Below are positions 1 through 6,566 of a DNA stretch of 11,966 nt, piece after piece. Source of the stretch: Elusimicrobiota bacterium (lineage in GTDB: Bacteria > Elusimicrobiota > Endomicrobiia > Endomicrobiales > Endomicrobiaceae); assembly GCA_031282945.1 (NCBI GenBank), contig JAITCX010000186.1, positions 1-11,966 of the forward strand, written 5' to 3'. Both the position numbers and the translations under genes were made by a program. Under the pieces are notes generated by a model. It was not told the DNA's origin, made no database searches, and worked only from the letters and a program-made list of their open reading frames with translations. How positions within the stretch are numbered: position 1 is the stretch's first letter; every line of letters starts with the position of its first letter.

Positions 1-570
1 GTTGAAATTATTCAAAAGCAGTCAAAAAGGCTTTCCAATATTGTAACCGATATTTTATCGCTTTCAGATTTGGAAAATACCGATGCAAAAGAAATTGAAA
101 AAACGGATGTTGAAATTTCATCTATTTTAGACGACATAATAAGCCTTTATCAAAAGAAAGCTGAAATAAAAAATTTAAAAATAAAAAAAGAAGCGGCCGC
201 GGATATAAAAACAATTTACGCAAATGAGTTTTATTTAGAGCAAGCTCTAATAAATTTAATAGATAATGCTATAAAATACACTGAAAAAGGCGCCATAGCA
301 ATTAAGGTTTGCGCCAAAAATAATTTTGTCCAAATAACAGTTGCAGACACAGGTCTTGGCATAGAACAAAAACATTTGCCTCGGCTTTTTGATAGATTTT
401 ATGTGGTGGATAAATCGCGCTCCCGGGCAAGCGGGGGGACAGGTCTTGGACTTGCGATAGTAAAACATATTGCTATTGTTCACAATGGATTTATTGAAGT
501 TGAAAGTAAGGTGGGCAAAGGATCGGCGTTTAAAATGTCGCTTCCTCTAAAGTCGGCATTAGATTCTTGA
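1..570 (+). CDS. Sensor histidine kinase, C-terminal part (5' truncated by window edge)
   Basis: This is the C-terminal 189 residues of a two-component sensor kinase; the frame is open from base 1, so the gene begins upstream. The first ~25 residues (KRLSNIVTDILSLSDLE) are the second helix of the HisKA dimerisation domain; the phosphoacceptor histidine would lie a few tens of residues before the window. A complete HATPase_c domain follows. Numbered from the window start, it has an N box with N85 and N89 (LINLIDNAIKY), a G1 box DTGLGI at 116-121, an F box LFDRFY at 129-134 and a G2 box GGTGLGLAIV at 145-154. The RSRASGGTGLGLAIVKH stretch resembles PhoR/WalK-type kinases. The family autophosphorylates and passes phosphate to a response regulator; none is visible here. 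A TTG at 70 could be misread as a start, but the homologous frame runs through it. The signal sensed is unknown because the sensor part is missing. Confidence 0.93.
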   Translation, partial: VEIIQKQSKRLSNIVTDILSLSDLENTDAKEIEKTDVEISSILDDIISLYQKKAEIKNLKIKKEAAADIKTIYANEFYLEQALINLIDNAIKYTEKGAIAIKVCAKNNFVQITVADTGLGIEQKHLPRLFDRFYVVDKSRSRASGGTGLGLAIVKHIAIVHNGFIEVESKVGKGSAFKMSLPLKSALDS

Positions 571-586
571 TTTTAATTTTTTAGAA

Positions 587-604
587 GCGCTAAGGATTTA
601 GCGC
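587..604 (+). terminator. Possible weak terminator hairpin after the kinase gene
   Basis: A perfect 7-bp inverted repeat (GCGCTAA / TTAGCGC) with a 4-base loop starts 17 bases after the kinase stop codon. A T-rich stretch begins about 17 bases beyond the stem (622 onward) rather than directly after it, so this is not a textbook intrinsic terminator. Its position at the 3' end of a gene and before a long non-coding spacer makes a 3'-end role plausible. Confidence 0.35.
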
Positions 605-674
605 CATTATTGTATTATTGATTTTTTATTTATTTCTTTTCAATATTTTCTATTCTATTTCTATCTTTTAGAAC

Positions 675-703
675 TTGGCATTTTTAGCAAGAAGCGTTTT
701 AAA
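675..703 (+). promoter_or_regulatory. Possible sigma-70 promoter for the membrane protein-rlmN pair
   Basis: TTGGCA (675-680, five of six matches to the -35 consensus) is followed after 17 bases by TTTAAA (698-703, four of six matches to the -10 consensus). It lies about 75 bases before the GTG start at 780, in a 209-base spacer where a promoter would be expected. The region is so AT-rich that chance matches are likely, hence the low confidence. Confidence 0.3.
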
Positions 704-779
704 AATATTGAAATATTTAGATTTAATTAGGTAAGTAAAAATTATTTTCAATTTATAAATTTATATTTAAGGAGAGTTT

Positions 780-2249
780 GTGAACCGTATTTTTTTGTTT
801 ATTAAAAATAAATTTTCGGATGAAATTTTTGCGCGAAAATTTTCTATTTTTATGATTATATTGTTTGTTTATTGCGGCATTTACGCGATAATGATAAATC
901 CTATTTTTGGAAGGCATTTTGATGAGTTTTATAAAATCACTGGAGGGGAAAGCCATTTAGAGTGGTTTAAAGAATTTGCTAGATTTAATCCACTTGCGGA
1001 TTGGTCGTATTTCTTTTTAAAATTTTTGCCTTACGGTTATACTTCATATGCGTATTATTTACAAAACTCCTTTTTCTTTGTTTTATTTATTTCTCTCGCA
1101 TTTATCTTTTTAAAGTTTAATCAATCTCAAAAAGCAAGCCATATTTATATAAAATTATTCATACTTTTATCATTGGCTTTTTGTGCAAATCAAATGTATG
1201 AAATTTTTGCAAATTTAGTTTATCCCGAGAGGACATTGCTTGTTTTAATCATTTTATTTTTTATAGCAATGAGAAAAGAACAATATTTAAATAATGCTTT
1301 AGTTAAAACTATTTTATTTGTTTTTGCAGCAGTTGTAGTTATTACCGCTACTTATTCTAAAGAAACTGCTTTTGCAATATTTTTAGTATTTGCATTAATG
1401 AATTTCCTTTTTATTAAAACATTGGATAAACGAGAAAAAATTTTTAATTTCTTTTTGATATTAAACGCTTTGGTTTTTCTTGCGCTTTATTATTTTTTTA
1501 TTTTTTTAAAAGCTGAAAACAATTATTTGCAAGCGGCTCAAGAGGTTAGAATACGCAATATATTAGATATCATTTTAATTTTTTATAATAATCCCGCTTT
1601 AATTTTAGTTTTAATTTTTACATTTGTGAGATTATATTTTGTTCTTATTAAAAAAGACAGAAACAATATTTTTTCTGATTCTCTATTATTTTCTATTGCT
1701 GGATATGCTTTAACTTTTATTTTACTGGGCTTTACGCATAATTATTATTATTCAATCACTATTGTCTTAGGGCTTATCCTTTTATGTCCGTATATTTTAA
1801 AGTTTTACGATGAGAAAAAATTTGTTATTGTGTGGACGATTTTATTGTTTATATTTATTTGTTCATTGGCGGGTATGCGCCAAATTAAAGATGATTTTTT
1901 AAGACGATATGATATTGGTTCTACATTTGTATATAATGTCTTAAAAGTTGATATGCTCACAAAATACGGCAGAGAAATTGTATATACAAATGAAGATATT
2001 ATTTTTGAGAATTATTTATATTATGTAAATTCCAATAAATATGATCCAAAATTTCTATCTTTAAATGAACCTGAAAATCCAAATGTGTTTGTGAGGCGCA
2101 TTGATACTGCGCAAAAACCTCTTTATCCCAAAGCCGTTTATATTTCAGGCGCTAATTTACCAAAAGAAAATGAAAATTTTAAAGATTTTGTAGAAATCGC
2201 CTCTTGGCGCGGCAGACATGCTTTTATACATAAGGATGAACTAAAATGA
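780..2249 (+). CDS. Multi-pass membrane protein, possible GT-C type glycosyltransferase
   Basis: A 489-residue integral membrane protein of unrecognised family. About ten or eleven hydrophobic segments can be seen, roughly at residues 21-43, 93-112, 122-140, 149-165, 175-192, 196-213, 222-244, 266-290, 300-318, 324-341 and 347-364. A soluble, Asn/Asp/Lys-rich C-terminal domain of ~120 residues follows. An acidic pair (Asp48-Glu49, in GRHFDEF) sits in the loop just after the first segment, where GT-C lipid-phosphate-sugar glycosyltransferases (PMT, ArnT, Wzy-like) carry catalytic acids. YPER (148-151) and SKET (193-196) also recall that group. If so, it would move sugar from a polyprenyl-phosphate donor on the outer membrane face; this is inference. 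The start is GTG with AAGGAG just upstream (769-774). The stop overlaps the rlmN start by four bases (ATGA), so the two genes are probably translationally coupled. Alternatives are an O-antigen ligase/polymerase or a transporter of unknown type. Confidence 0.8.
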   Translation: MNRIFLFIKNKFSDEIFARKFSIFMIILFVYCGIYAIMINPIFGRHFDEFYKITGGESHLEWFKEFARFNPLADWSYFFLKFLPYGYTSYAYYLQNSFFFVLFISLAFIFLKFNQSQKASHIYIKLFILLSLAFCANQMYEIFANLVYPERTLLVLIILFFIAMRKEQYLNNALVKTILFVFAAVVVITATYSKETAFAIFLVFALMNFLFIKTLDKREKIFNFFLILNALVFLALYYFFIFLKAENNYLQAAQEVRIRNILDIILIFYNNPALILVLIFTFVRLYFVLIKKDRNNIFSDSLLFSIAGYALTFILLGFTHNYYYSITIVLGLILLCPYILKFYDEKKFVIVWTILLFIFICSLAGMRQIKDDFLRRYDIGSTFVYNVLKVDMLTKYGREIVYTNEDIIFENYLYYVNSNKYDPKFLSLNEPENPNVFVRRIDTAQKPLYPKAVYISGANLPKENENFKDFVEIASWRGRHAFIHKDELK

Positions 2250-3277
2250 AAAAAAATTTATTAGAGTTTACATATGAGCAATTGAGAGAAAGTTTGAAAA
2301 ATATTGTAGATAAAGATTATCGCATAAACCAAATCTTTGAGTGGCTCTATGCAAAAAAAGAAGGCGATATTTCTAAATGGACAAATCTCAATGCCGACAT
2401 TCGCAAAAAAATTGCGCAAGATTTCAGGGCTAGAAATTTGACAATTGTAAAAAAAGAAGAATCAATTATAGATGGAACAATAAGGTATACATTTAAAACC
2501 GCTGATAAAAAGTTTTTCTTTGCCGTTTTACTTGCCAATAAAGACAAACAAAGCGTTTGCATATCTTGCCAAATAGGTTGTCCTATGGGATGTAATTTTT
2601 GCAGTTCAGGCAGAGTTGAATTTGCTAGAAATTTAACTCGCGGCGAAATTGTAGAACAGGTTTTGCAAATTGAAAATGATACGGCAAAAAAAGTATCGGG
2701 CATTCTTTTTATGGGTATGGGCGAGCCCATGTTAAATTTTAATAATGTCACAGCCGCTATAAAAAGTTTTATTTCGAAAAAAGAATTTGCCCTTGGCAAA
2801 CGCCATATAACGCTTTCAACTGTGGGCAATGTCCGCGCTATAAAAAAACTTGCGCAAGAAGATATTGATATTAGGCTTGCTCTTTCTTTACATGCAACAG
2901 ATGATAGGACGCGTAAAATTTTAATACCAAATAATTTTGGTTTTAAAATTGATGATATTCTCTCAGCTGGAGAATATTATCTAAAAAAGTCAAATTCTCG
3001 TTTAACTATTGAATTTATTTTAATTGAAAATATAAATAATGCCGCAAGCGATGCCCATAAATTAGCAAGACTTTTAAAGAAATATAATTTAGTCAATCCA
3101 AATGTGCAAGTAAATATTATTGCATTTAATCCTATAAAAAATACGGAGTTTAAAACCCCAAGTCCAGAAAGCATAGACAAATTTAAAATGATTTTAAATT
3201 TGAGCGGAATTGTTGCAAATATTAGACAGCCCAAAGGCGTTGATATTGGGGCGGCTTGCGGTCAACTGGGATATTGA
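2246..3277 (+). CDS. rlmN: Dual-specificity RNA methyltransferase RlmN (23S rRNA A2503 / tRNA A37 C2-methylation)
   Basis: A 343-residue radical SAM enzyme that methylates C2 of adenosine 2503 in 23S rRNA and, in studied bacteria, A37 of some tRNAs. The radical-SAM cluster motif CPMGCNFC gives C112, C116 and C119. The two extra conserved cysteines of the RlmN mechanism are present as C105 (SVCIS) and C338 in the C-terminal GVDIGAACGQL signature. The SAM-binding GMGEP motif is at 157-161, followed by KRHITLSTVG and LALSLHA blocks typical of the family. Length is somewhat short but normal. The ATG lies inside the stop of the upstream membrane-protein gene (ATGA), with AAGGA at 2232-2236. RlmN needs low-potential electrons, usually from ferredoxin or flavodoxin. 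An additional cysteine (C108) lies between C105 and C112; its role, if any, is unknown. Cfr is a relative, but the chromosomal context and sequence favour RlmN. Confidence 0.95.
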   Translation: MKKNLLEFTYEQLRESLKNIVDKDYRINQIFEWLYAKKEGDISKWTNLNADIRKKIAQDFRARNLTIVKKEESIIDGTIRYTFKTADKKFFFAVLLANKDKQSVCISCQIGCPMGCNFCSSGRVEFARNLTRGEIVEQVLQIENDTAKKVSGILFMGMGEPMLNFNNVTAAIKSFISKKEFALGKRHITLSTVGNVRAIKKLAQEDIDIRLALSLHATDDRTRKILIPNNFGFKIDDILSAGEYYLKKSNSRLTIEFILIENINNAASDAHKLARLLKKYNLVNPNVQVNIIAFNPIKNTEFKTPSPESIDKFKMILNLSGIVANIRQPKGVDIGAACGQLGY

Positions 3278-3328
3278 GCTTTGCCGCTTTTTAAAGAAAC
3301 GGCGCTTAAGCTTTAGCTTTACAAAAAT

Positions 3329-3356
3329 TTGAAAACATTTATTAAATAGGTATAAT
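3329..3356 (+). promoter_or_regulatory. Strong sigma-70-type promoter of the rpsB operon
   Basis: TTGAAA (3329-3334, five of six matches to the -35 consensus) and a perfect TATAAT (3351-3356) are separated by 16 bases. This is the best promoter match noticed in the window. It sits in the intergenic region before rpsB, and transcription would start around 3363, giving a leader of about 140 nucleotides. It probably drives the whole downstream translation/lipid cluster. Confidence 0.72.
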
Positions 3357-3390
3357 GATTAAAGTTTTGACTTGTGTTAAACAAAACGCA

Positions 3391-3451
3391 CGCATTTGAA
3401 TTCCCATAAGTCCCTTAACATTAATAAGGGTTGTGGTTTTGGAAAAATGCG
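3391..3451 (+). promoter_or_regulatory. Structured 5' leader of rpsB, candidate S2 autoregulatory element
   Basis: The rpsB leader can fold into an extended stem-loop. CGCATTT (3391-3397) pairs with AAATGCG (3445-3451). After a 3-base bulge (GAA), TTCC (3401-3404) pairs with GGAA (3441-3444), contiguous on the 3' side. An internal loop leads to a 6-bp apical stem, CCCTTA (3412-3417) with TAAGGG (3425-3430), closed by a 7-base loop. No T-run follows, so it does not look like a terminator. Ribosomal protein S2 is known in E. coli to repress rpsB-tsf through a leader RNA; an equivalent role here is inferred from position and fold only. A GGAGGG (3451-3456) directly after the stem is not followed by a start codon. 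Confidence 0.45.
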
Positions 3452-3463
3452 GAGGGCTTTAGG

Positions 3464-3477
3464 CTTTAAGCTTAAAG
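3464..3477 (+). repeat. 14-bp perfect palindrome in the rpsB leader
   Basis: CTTTAAGCTTAAAG is exactly self-complementary, lies 15 bases before the AAGGAG of rpsB, and follows the larger leader stem. It could form a short hairpin next to the ribosome binding site or be a protein-binding site. No function is established, and an AT-rich palindrome of this size may be chance. Confidence 0.5.
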
Positions 3478-3503
3478 AAAAACTAAATGATAAGGAGAAG
3501 TAA

Positions 3504-4328
3504 ATGGCAACAATCACAATGAAAGCATTGCTGGAAGCAGGCGTCCATTTTGGACATCAGACAAGAAGATGGAACCCGAAAATGTCAAAGTATATTTTCG
3601 GCACGCGTAATAAAATTCATATTATTGATTTGCAGAAAACTCTTAAAGAACTCAAGAGAAATTATGAAATTGTAAAAGATTATGTTGCAAACGGCAGAGA
3701 TATTATTTTTGTCGGCACAAAAAAACAAGCTCAAAATCCCGTGAAAGAGGAAGCCTTACGCTGCGGCGCATATTTTGTTTGCGATAGATGGTTGGGCGGA
3801 ACGCTTACAAATTTTGAAACGCTCAAAAAATCCTTAGCTAAATATAAAGAACTTGAAAAAATGAAAAAAGATGGTTCTCTTGATTTGCTATCTAAAAAAG
3901 AACAATCCCGTTTGGAAAAACATAGACTTAAATTGGAAAAATCGCTGGAAGGCCTTAAAGATATGACCCGTTTGCCGCAGCTCATGTTTGTTGTTGATCC
4001 GCATGAGGAAGCGACTGCCGTGGCCGAGGCGAGAAAATTGCATATACCGCTTGTCGCCGTTTGCGATACAAACTGCGATCCAGATTTGGTAGATCATCCA
4101 ATTCCCGGAAATGACGATGCAATTAGAGCAGTGAAATTATTTTGTTCTATAATTGCAGACGCTGTTTTGGAGGGGAAGGGACTCTTGCAAAAAAATGCCC
4201 CCCAGCCTCAAAGTAAAGAAAAAGAGTCGCCGGCGCAAAAAGAGGATGACGCCGCAGCAGGAAAAGATTTGGTTAAAGATGCCGCTATCGAAGTTCAAGA
4301 AAATGTAAATCCCACGGCAACGGAATAA
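3504..4328 (+). CDS. rpsB: 30S ribosomal protein S2
   Basis: A 274-residue S2 protein, a late-assembling component of the small-subunit body that helps recruit S1 in many bacteria. Signatures run through the whole protein: the N-terminal [20 protein letters not shown] block (6-25), IHIIDLQKT (38-46), FVGTKKQAQ (69-77), [11 protein letters not shown] (94-104), [14 protein letters not shown] (156-169), [26 protein letters not shown] (181-206) and the closing [15 protein letters not shown]. The last ~48 residues (from about 227) are a low-complexity tail rich in Gln, Lys, Glu, Ala and Pro, beyond the usual ~230-residue core and probably disordered. The ATG is preceded by AAGGAG (3492-3497). It is the first gene of the long cluster, under the promoter at 3329-3356, and is followed by tsf as in most bacteria. 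Confidence 0.98.
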   Translation: MATITMKALLEAGVHFGHQTRRWNPKMSKYIFGTRNKIHIIDLQKTLKELKRNYEIVKDYVANGRDIIFVGTKKQAQNPVKEEALRCGAYFVCDRWLGGTLTNFETLKKSLAKYKELEKMKKDGSLDLLSKKEQSRLEKHRLKLEKSLEGLKDMTRLPQLMFVVDPHEEATAVAEARKLHIPLVAVCDTNCDPDLVDHPIPGNDDAIRAVKLFCSIIADAVLEGKGLLQKNAPQPQSKEKESPAQKEDDAAAGKDLVKDAAIEVQENVNPTATE

Positions 4329-4369
4329 ATTATAAAAATTAAAATATAAAGTATAAAGGAGTTTTAAGA

Positions 4370-4963
4370 ATGTCAATAGAGTTGATAACAAAATTAAGAG
4401 AAATGACGGGGGCTGGAATTGCCGATTGTAAAAACGCCCTTAAAGAAGCGGCAAATGATTTGGAAAAAGCTGTTGTTTGGTTGAGAGAAAAAGGCATTGC
4501 GAGCGCCGTAAAACGCGCTGGAAAAACAGCAAAACAAGGACTTGTTTATGCATATATTCATGGCGGAGGAATTTTAGGGGTTTTGGTGGAAGTAAACTGT
4601 GAAACGGATTTCGTTGCAAAAACAGACGACTTCAAAAATCTTGTAAAAGAAATTGCAATGCAAATTGCCGCCGTTTCTCCTCTCTATATCACCAGAGATC
4701 AAGTTCCAGAAAATATTATAAACGCTGAAAAAGAAATTTATAAGGCGCAACTCAAAGAGGAAAATAAACCTGAAAAGGCTTGGGATAAAATTATCACAGG
4801 AAAATTGGAAAAATTTTATTCAACAGTTTGTCTTTACGATCAACCTTATATGCGCGATACAACCGGCAAGCAAACCGTGAAAAATTTAATAGATGAAGCT
4901 ATTGGTAAGATTGGAGAAAATATTGTCGTAAAAAGATTTGCAAGATTTAAGCTGGGTGAGTAA
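4370..4963 (+). CDS. tsf: Elongation factor Ts, short form
   Basis: EF-Ts (197 residues), the guanine-nucleotide exchange factor that recharges EF-Tu with GTP in the cytoplasm. The N-terminal UBA-like domain (MSIELITKLREMTGAGIADCK, 1-21; KAVVWLREKG, 33-42) is followed by the core with NCETDFVAK (76-84), whose Thr-Asp-Phe is the conserved contact that displaces Mg2+ from EF-Tu. The C-terminal GENIVVKRFARFKLGE is also typical. At 197 residues it is of the short class, as in Thermus, carrying one core half rather than the ~280-residue E. coli form; no frameshift is needed to explain the length. The ATG has AAAGGAG at 4355-4361. It lies 41 bases after rpsB and 3 bases before pyrH. Confidence 0.96.
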   Translation: MSIELITKLREMTGAGIADCKNALKEAANDLEKAVVWLREKGIASAVKRAGKTAKQGLVYAYIHGGGILGVLVEVNCETDFVAKTDDFKNLVKEIAMQIAAVSPLYITRDQVPENIINAEKEIYKAQLKEENKPEKAWDKIITGKLEKFYSTVCLYDQPYMRDTTGKQTVKNLIDEAIGKIGENIVVKRFARFKLGE

Positions 4964-4966
4964 TTT

Positions 4967-5662
4967 ATGCCGCGTAGGGTTGTTTTAAAACTCTCTGGCG
5001 AAACTCTTTGCCAAGATAATTTGTCAATAAGCTCGGCGGCTCTGGAAAAGACCGCCGGGCAAATTAAAACGGCTTTAACCGAGTATCCAACTGAACTTGC
5101 TATAGTTATCGGCGCCGGAAATTTGTGGCGCGGCGCAAAGCAAAATATGGATAGAGTGTGGTCGGATAAAATTGGCATGCTTGCAACTTTAATGAACGCT
5201 ATGGCATTGAAAAACGCTCTCTCTGAAGCGGGGCTTAACGCTAAAGTTTTTTGCGCAAAAGGCGTGAGCGAAATGGTTGAGCTATACGATCAATTTGCGG
5301 CGCGGGATTTTTTGGCAAGCGGCGGCGTGGCGGTTTTGGCGGGAGGAACGGGCAGCCCATATTTTACAACGGATACAGGCGCTGTTTTGCGCGCCGCGGA
5401 ACTCAATGCGGCTCAAGTTTTAAAAGCTACTCAAATAGACGGCGTGTATACTGACGATCCTAAAAAAAATCCACAAGCTAAAAAATTTGATAAACTCACA
5501 TTTTCGCAGGCGCTCGCCAAACATTTAAAAATTATGGACGAGACAGCCTTTGCTTTGTGCATGGAAACCAATATAGAAATTTTGGTATTTGATTTTTATA
5601 AAGCTGGAAATTTATCTTTAGCATTGTCGGGCGGGCAAGTCGGCACTTTGGTAACAAAATAA
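4967..5662 (+). CDS. pyrH: Uridylate (UMP) kinase
   Basis: A 231-residue UMP kinase of the amino-acid-kinase fold, which phosphorylates UMP to UDP with ATP for pyrimidine nucleotide supply and usually works as a hexamer. It shows KLSGE at 8-12 (phosphate-binding loop), GAGNLWRG at 49-56, the UMP-binding GGTGSPYFTTDT at 126-137, and TQIDGVYTDDP at 155-165. The closing GGQVGTLV is also family-typical. Length matches the ~235-240 norm. The ATG comes only 3 bases after the tsf stop and has no good Shine-Dalgarno (the nearest is GGGTGAG at 4954-4960, inside the tsf end), so reinitiation or coupling from tsf is likely. UDP-sugars made from its product feed envelope synthesis, in line with the downstream genes. 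Confidence 0.96.
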   Translation: MPRRVVLKLSGETLCQDNLSISSAALEKTAGQIKTALTEYPTELAIVIGAGNLWRGAKQNMDRVWSDKIGMLATLMNAMALKNALSEAGLNAKVFCAKGVSEMVELYDQFAARDFLASGGVAVLAGGTGSPYFTTDTGAVLRAAELNAAQVLKATQIDGVYTDDPKKNPQAKKFDKLTFSQALAKHLKIMDETAFALCMETNIEILVFDFYKAGNLSLALSGGQVGTLVTK

Positions 5663-5753
5663 ATTTTTGCAGTTAAAAAAATAAGACGTAAAACGCCGCA
5701 GGTTTTTGGGAGCGCAAATAGTTTTGTTTCATTTTGTTGTGTCGTTAAGTTTT

Positions 5754-5773
5754 GCTTCTTTTTCAAAAGAAGC
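5754..5773 (+). other. Inverted repeat between pyrH and frr
   Basis: GCTTCTTTT (5754-5762) and AAAAGAAGC (5765-5773) are perfect inverted copies with two bases between; in practice this is about an 8-bp stem with a 4-base loop. It lies 34 bases before the frr start, inside the largest gap of the cluster (144 bases). No T-run follows on either strand, so a normal terminator is not supported. It may be a processing or regulatory hairpin in front of frr. Confidence 0.4.
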
Positions 5774-5807
5774 GGGTCTTTAAGATGTAATACTAAGGAG
5801 GAGTTGT

Positions 5808-6356
5808 ATGAATTTTACAGCATCTCAAGAGGCTATGAAAAAAACCATAGATAAGCTCAAAACAGAGCTTAATTCAGTGAGAACAGGAAGGGCGACTTCA
5901 GCCATTGTTGAAAATATTAAAGTGGATGTGTACGGCGGTTTAATGCCTTTGCCGCAGGTGGCGGGGATAAATGTTTGCGATGCAAAAACCATAGAGATTA
6001 AACCATGGGATACGAGCGTTTTAGCCAGTATAGAAAAAGCTATCATAAAAGCCGATATCGGTATGACGCCGATAAATGACGGCAAACTCATACGGATTTC
6101 CGTTCCCCAGTTGACTGAGGAGCGCCGCAAAGAAATAGCTAAATCTATCGGCAAGATTGCAGAGGATTTTAAAATTGCTATAAGAAATGAGAGGCGTAAT
6201 TTAATAGAGAGTATAAAAAAGTCCGAGAAAGAAAAAACTATTAATGAGGACGACAGAAAAAAAGCTGAGGTTCAGGTTCAAAAAATTACGGATTCTTTTA
6301 TAAAACAAATAGACGACTGCATTGCTCTTAAAGAAAAAGAGATAATGCAAATCTAA
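5808..6356 (+). CDS. frr: Ribosome recycling factor
   Basis: RRF (182 residues; family usually ~185) splits the post-termination ribosome together with EF-G. The three-helix bundle (domain I) is built from residues ~1-30 and ~105-182, with the small beta domain II (~31-104) inserted. Typical blocks are ELNSVRTGRAT (20-30), VDVYGGLMPLPQVA (39-52), IEIKPWD (62-68), the hinge-side DIGMTPINDGKLIRISVPQLTEERRKE (83-109) and IRNERR (125-130), which holds arginines needed for ribosome binding. AAGGAGG at 5795-5801 with 6-base spacing gives an excellent ribosome binding site, stronger than that of pyrH. The ferredoxin gene follows after 16 bases, so it is very likely cotranscribed. Confidence 0.97.
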   Translation: MNFTASQEAMKKTIDKLKTELNSVRTGRATSAIVENIKVDVYGGLMPLPQVAGINVCDAKTIEIKPWDTSVLASIEKAIIKADIGMTPINDGKLIRISVPQLTEERRKEIAKSIGKIAEDFKIAIRNERRNLIESIKKSEKEKTINEDDRKKAEVQVQKITDSFIKQIDDCIALKEKEIMQI

Positions 6357-6372
6357 AAAAAGGAGGCTCACA

Positions 6373-6543
6373 ATGGCAAAAAAGATAGACGAGGGTGTCT
6401 GTGTTGGTTGCGGGGCGTGCGCTAGCGCTTGCCCTGTGTCAGCCATCTCGCAAAAAGATGACAACAAGTATGCAATTGATCCTGACAAATGTATTGATTG
6501 CGGAGCATGTGAAGGAGTTTGTCCGACTTCGGCAATCTCATAG
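6373..6543 (+). CDS. 2[4Fe-4S] ferredoxin, clostridial type (56 aa)
   Basis: A complete small gene of 56 residues with ATG start, stop at 6541-6543 and AGGAGG at 6361-6366. It has two copies of the CxxCxxCxxxCP motif: C10, C13, C16, C20-P and C40, C43, C46, C50-P. Each copy ends in a similar SAIS, an internal duplication typical of clostridial-type 8Fe-8S ferredoxins. The family carries low-potential electrons in the cytoplasm of anaerobes. The gene sits between frr and uppS, where the common order has no ferredoxin. Nearby [4Fe-4S] enzymes that need electrons are IspG (same cluster) and RlmN (upstream unit), so it may serve them; it could equally be a general housekeeping ferredoxin. All eight ligands are present, so it should be functional. 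Confidence 0.94.
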   Translation: MAKKIDEGVCVGCGACASACPVSAISQKDDNKYAIDPDKCIDCGACEGVCPTSAIS

Positions 6544-6566
6544 GATTGTTTGGACTATCAATTATT

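Noticed and set aside
70..570. TTG at 70 as the true start of a short stand-alone ATPase-domain protein
   Set aside because: The frame is open to base 1 and the upstream residues match the second HisKA helix, so this is a window-truncated kinase.
2347..2829. 160-residue open frame on the minus strand inside rlmN
   Set aside because: It lies wholly within the well-supported rlmN coding region, shows no recognisable domain, and its composition is that expected from the reverse of a real gene.
3283..3303. Bulged hairpin just after rlmN (GCCGCTTT with AAAG and CGGC) as a terminator
   Set aside because: The stem is interrupted by a three-base bulge and no T-run follows, so it does not meet intrinsic terminator criteria.
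3487..3522. Tiny ATG-started frame overlapping the rpsB start (11 codons), considered as a leader peptide
   Set aside because: It starts before the AAGGAG of rpsB, has no ribosome binding site of its own at a proper distance, and runs out of frame into a certain gene.
4846..5178. 110-residue minus-strand open frame spanning the tsf-pyrH junction
   Set aside because: Both plus-strand genes are certain from conserved motifs across their length; the minus frame has no family features or ribosome binding site noticed.
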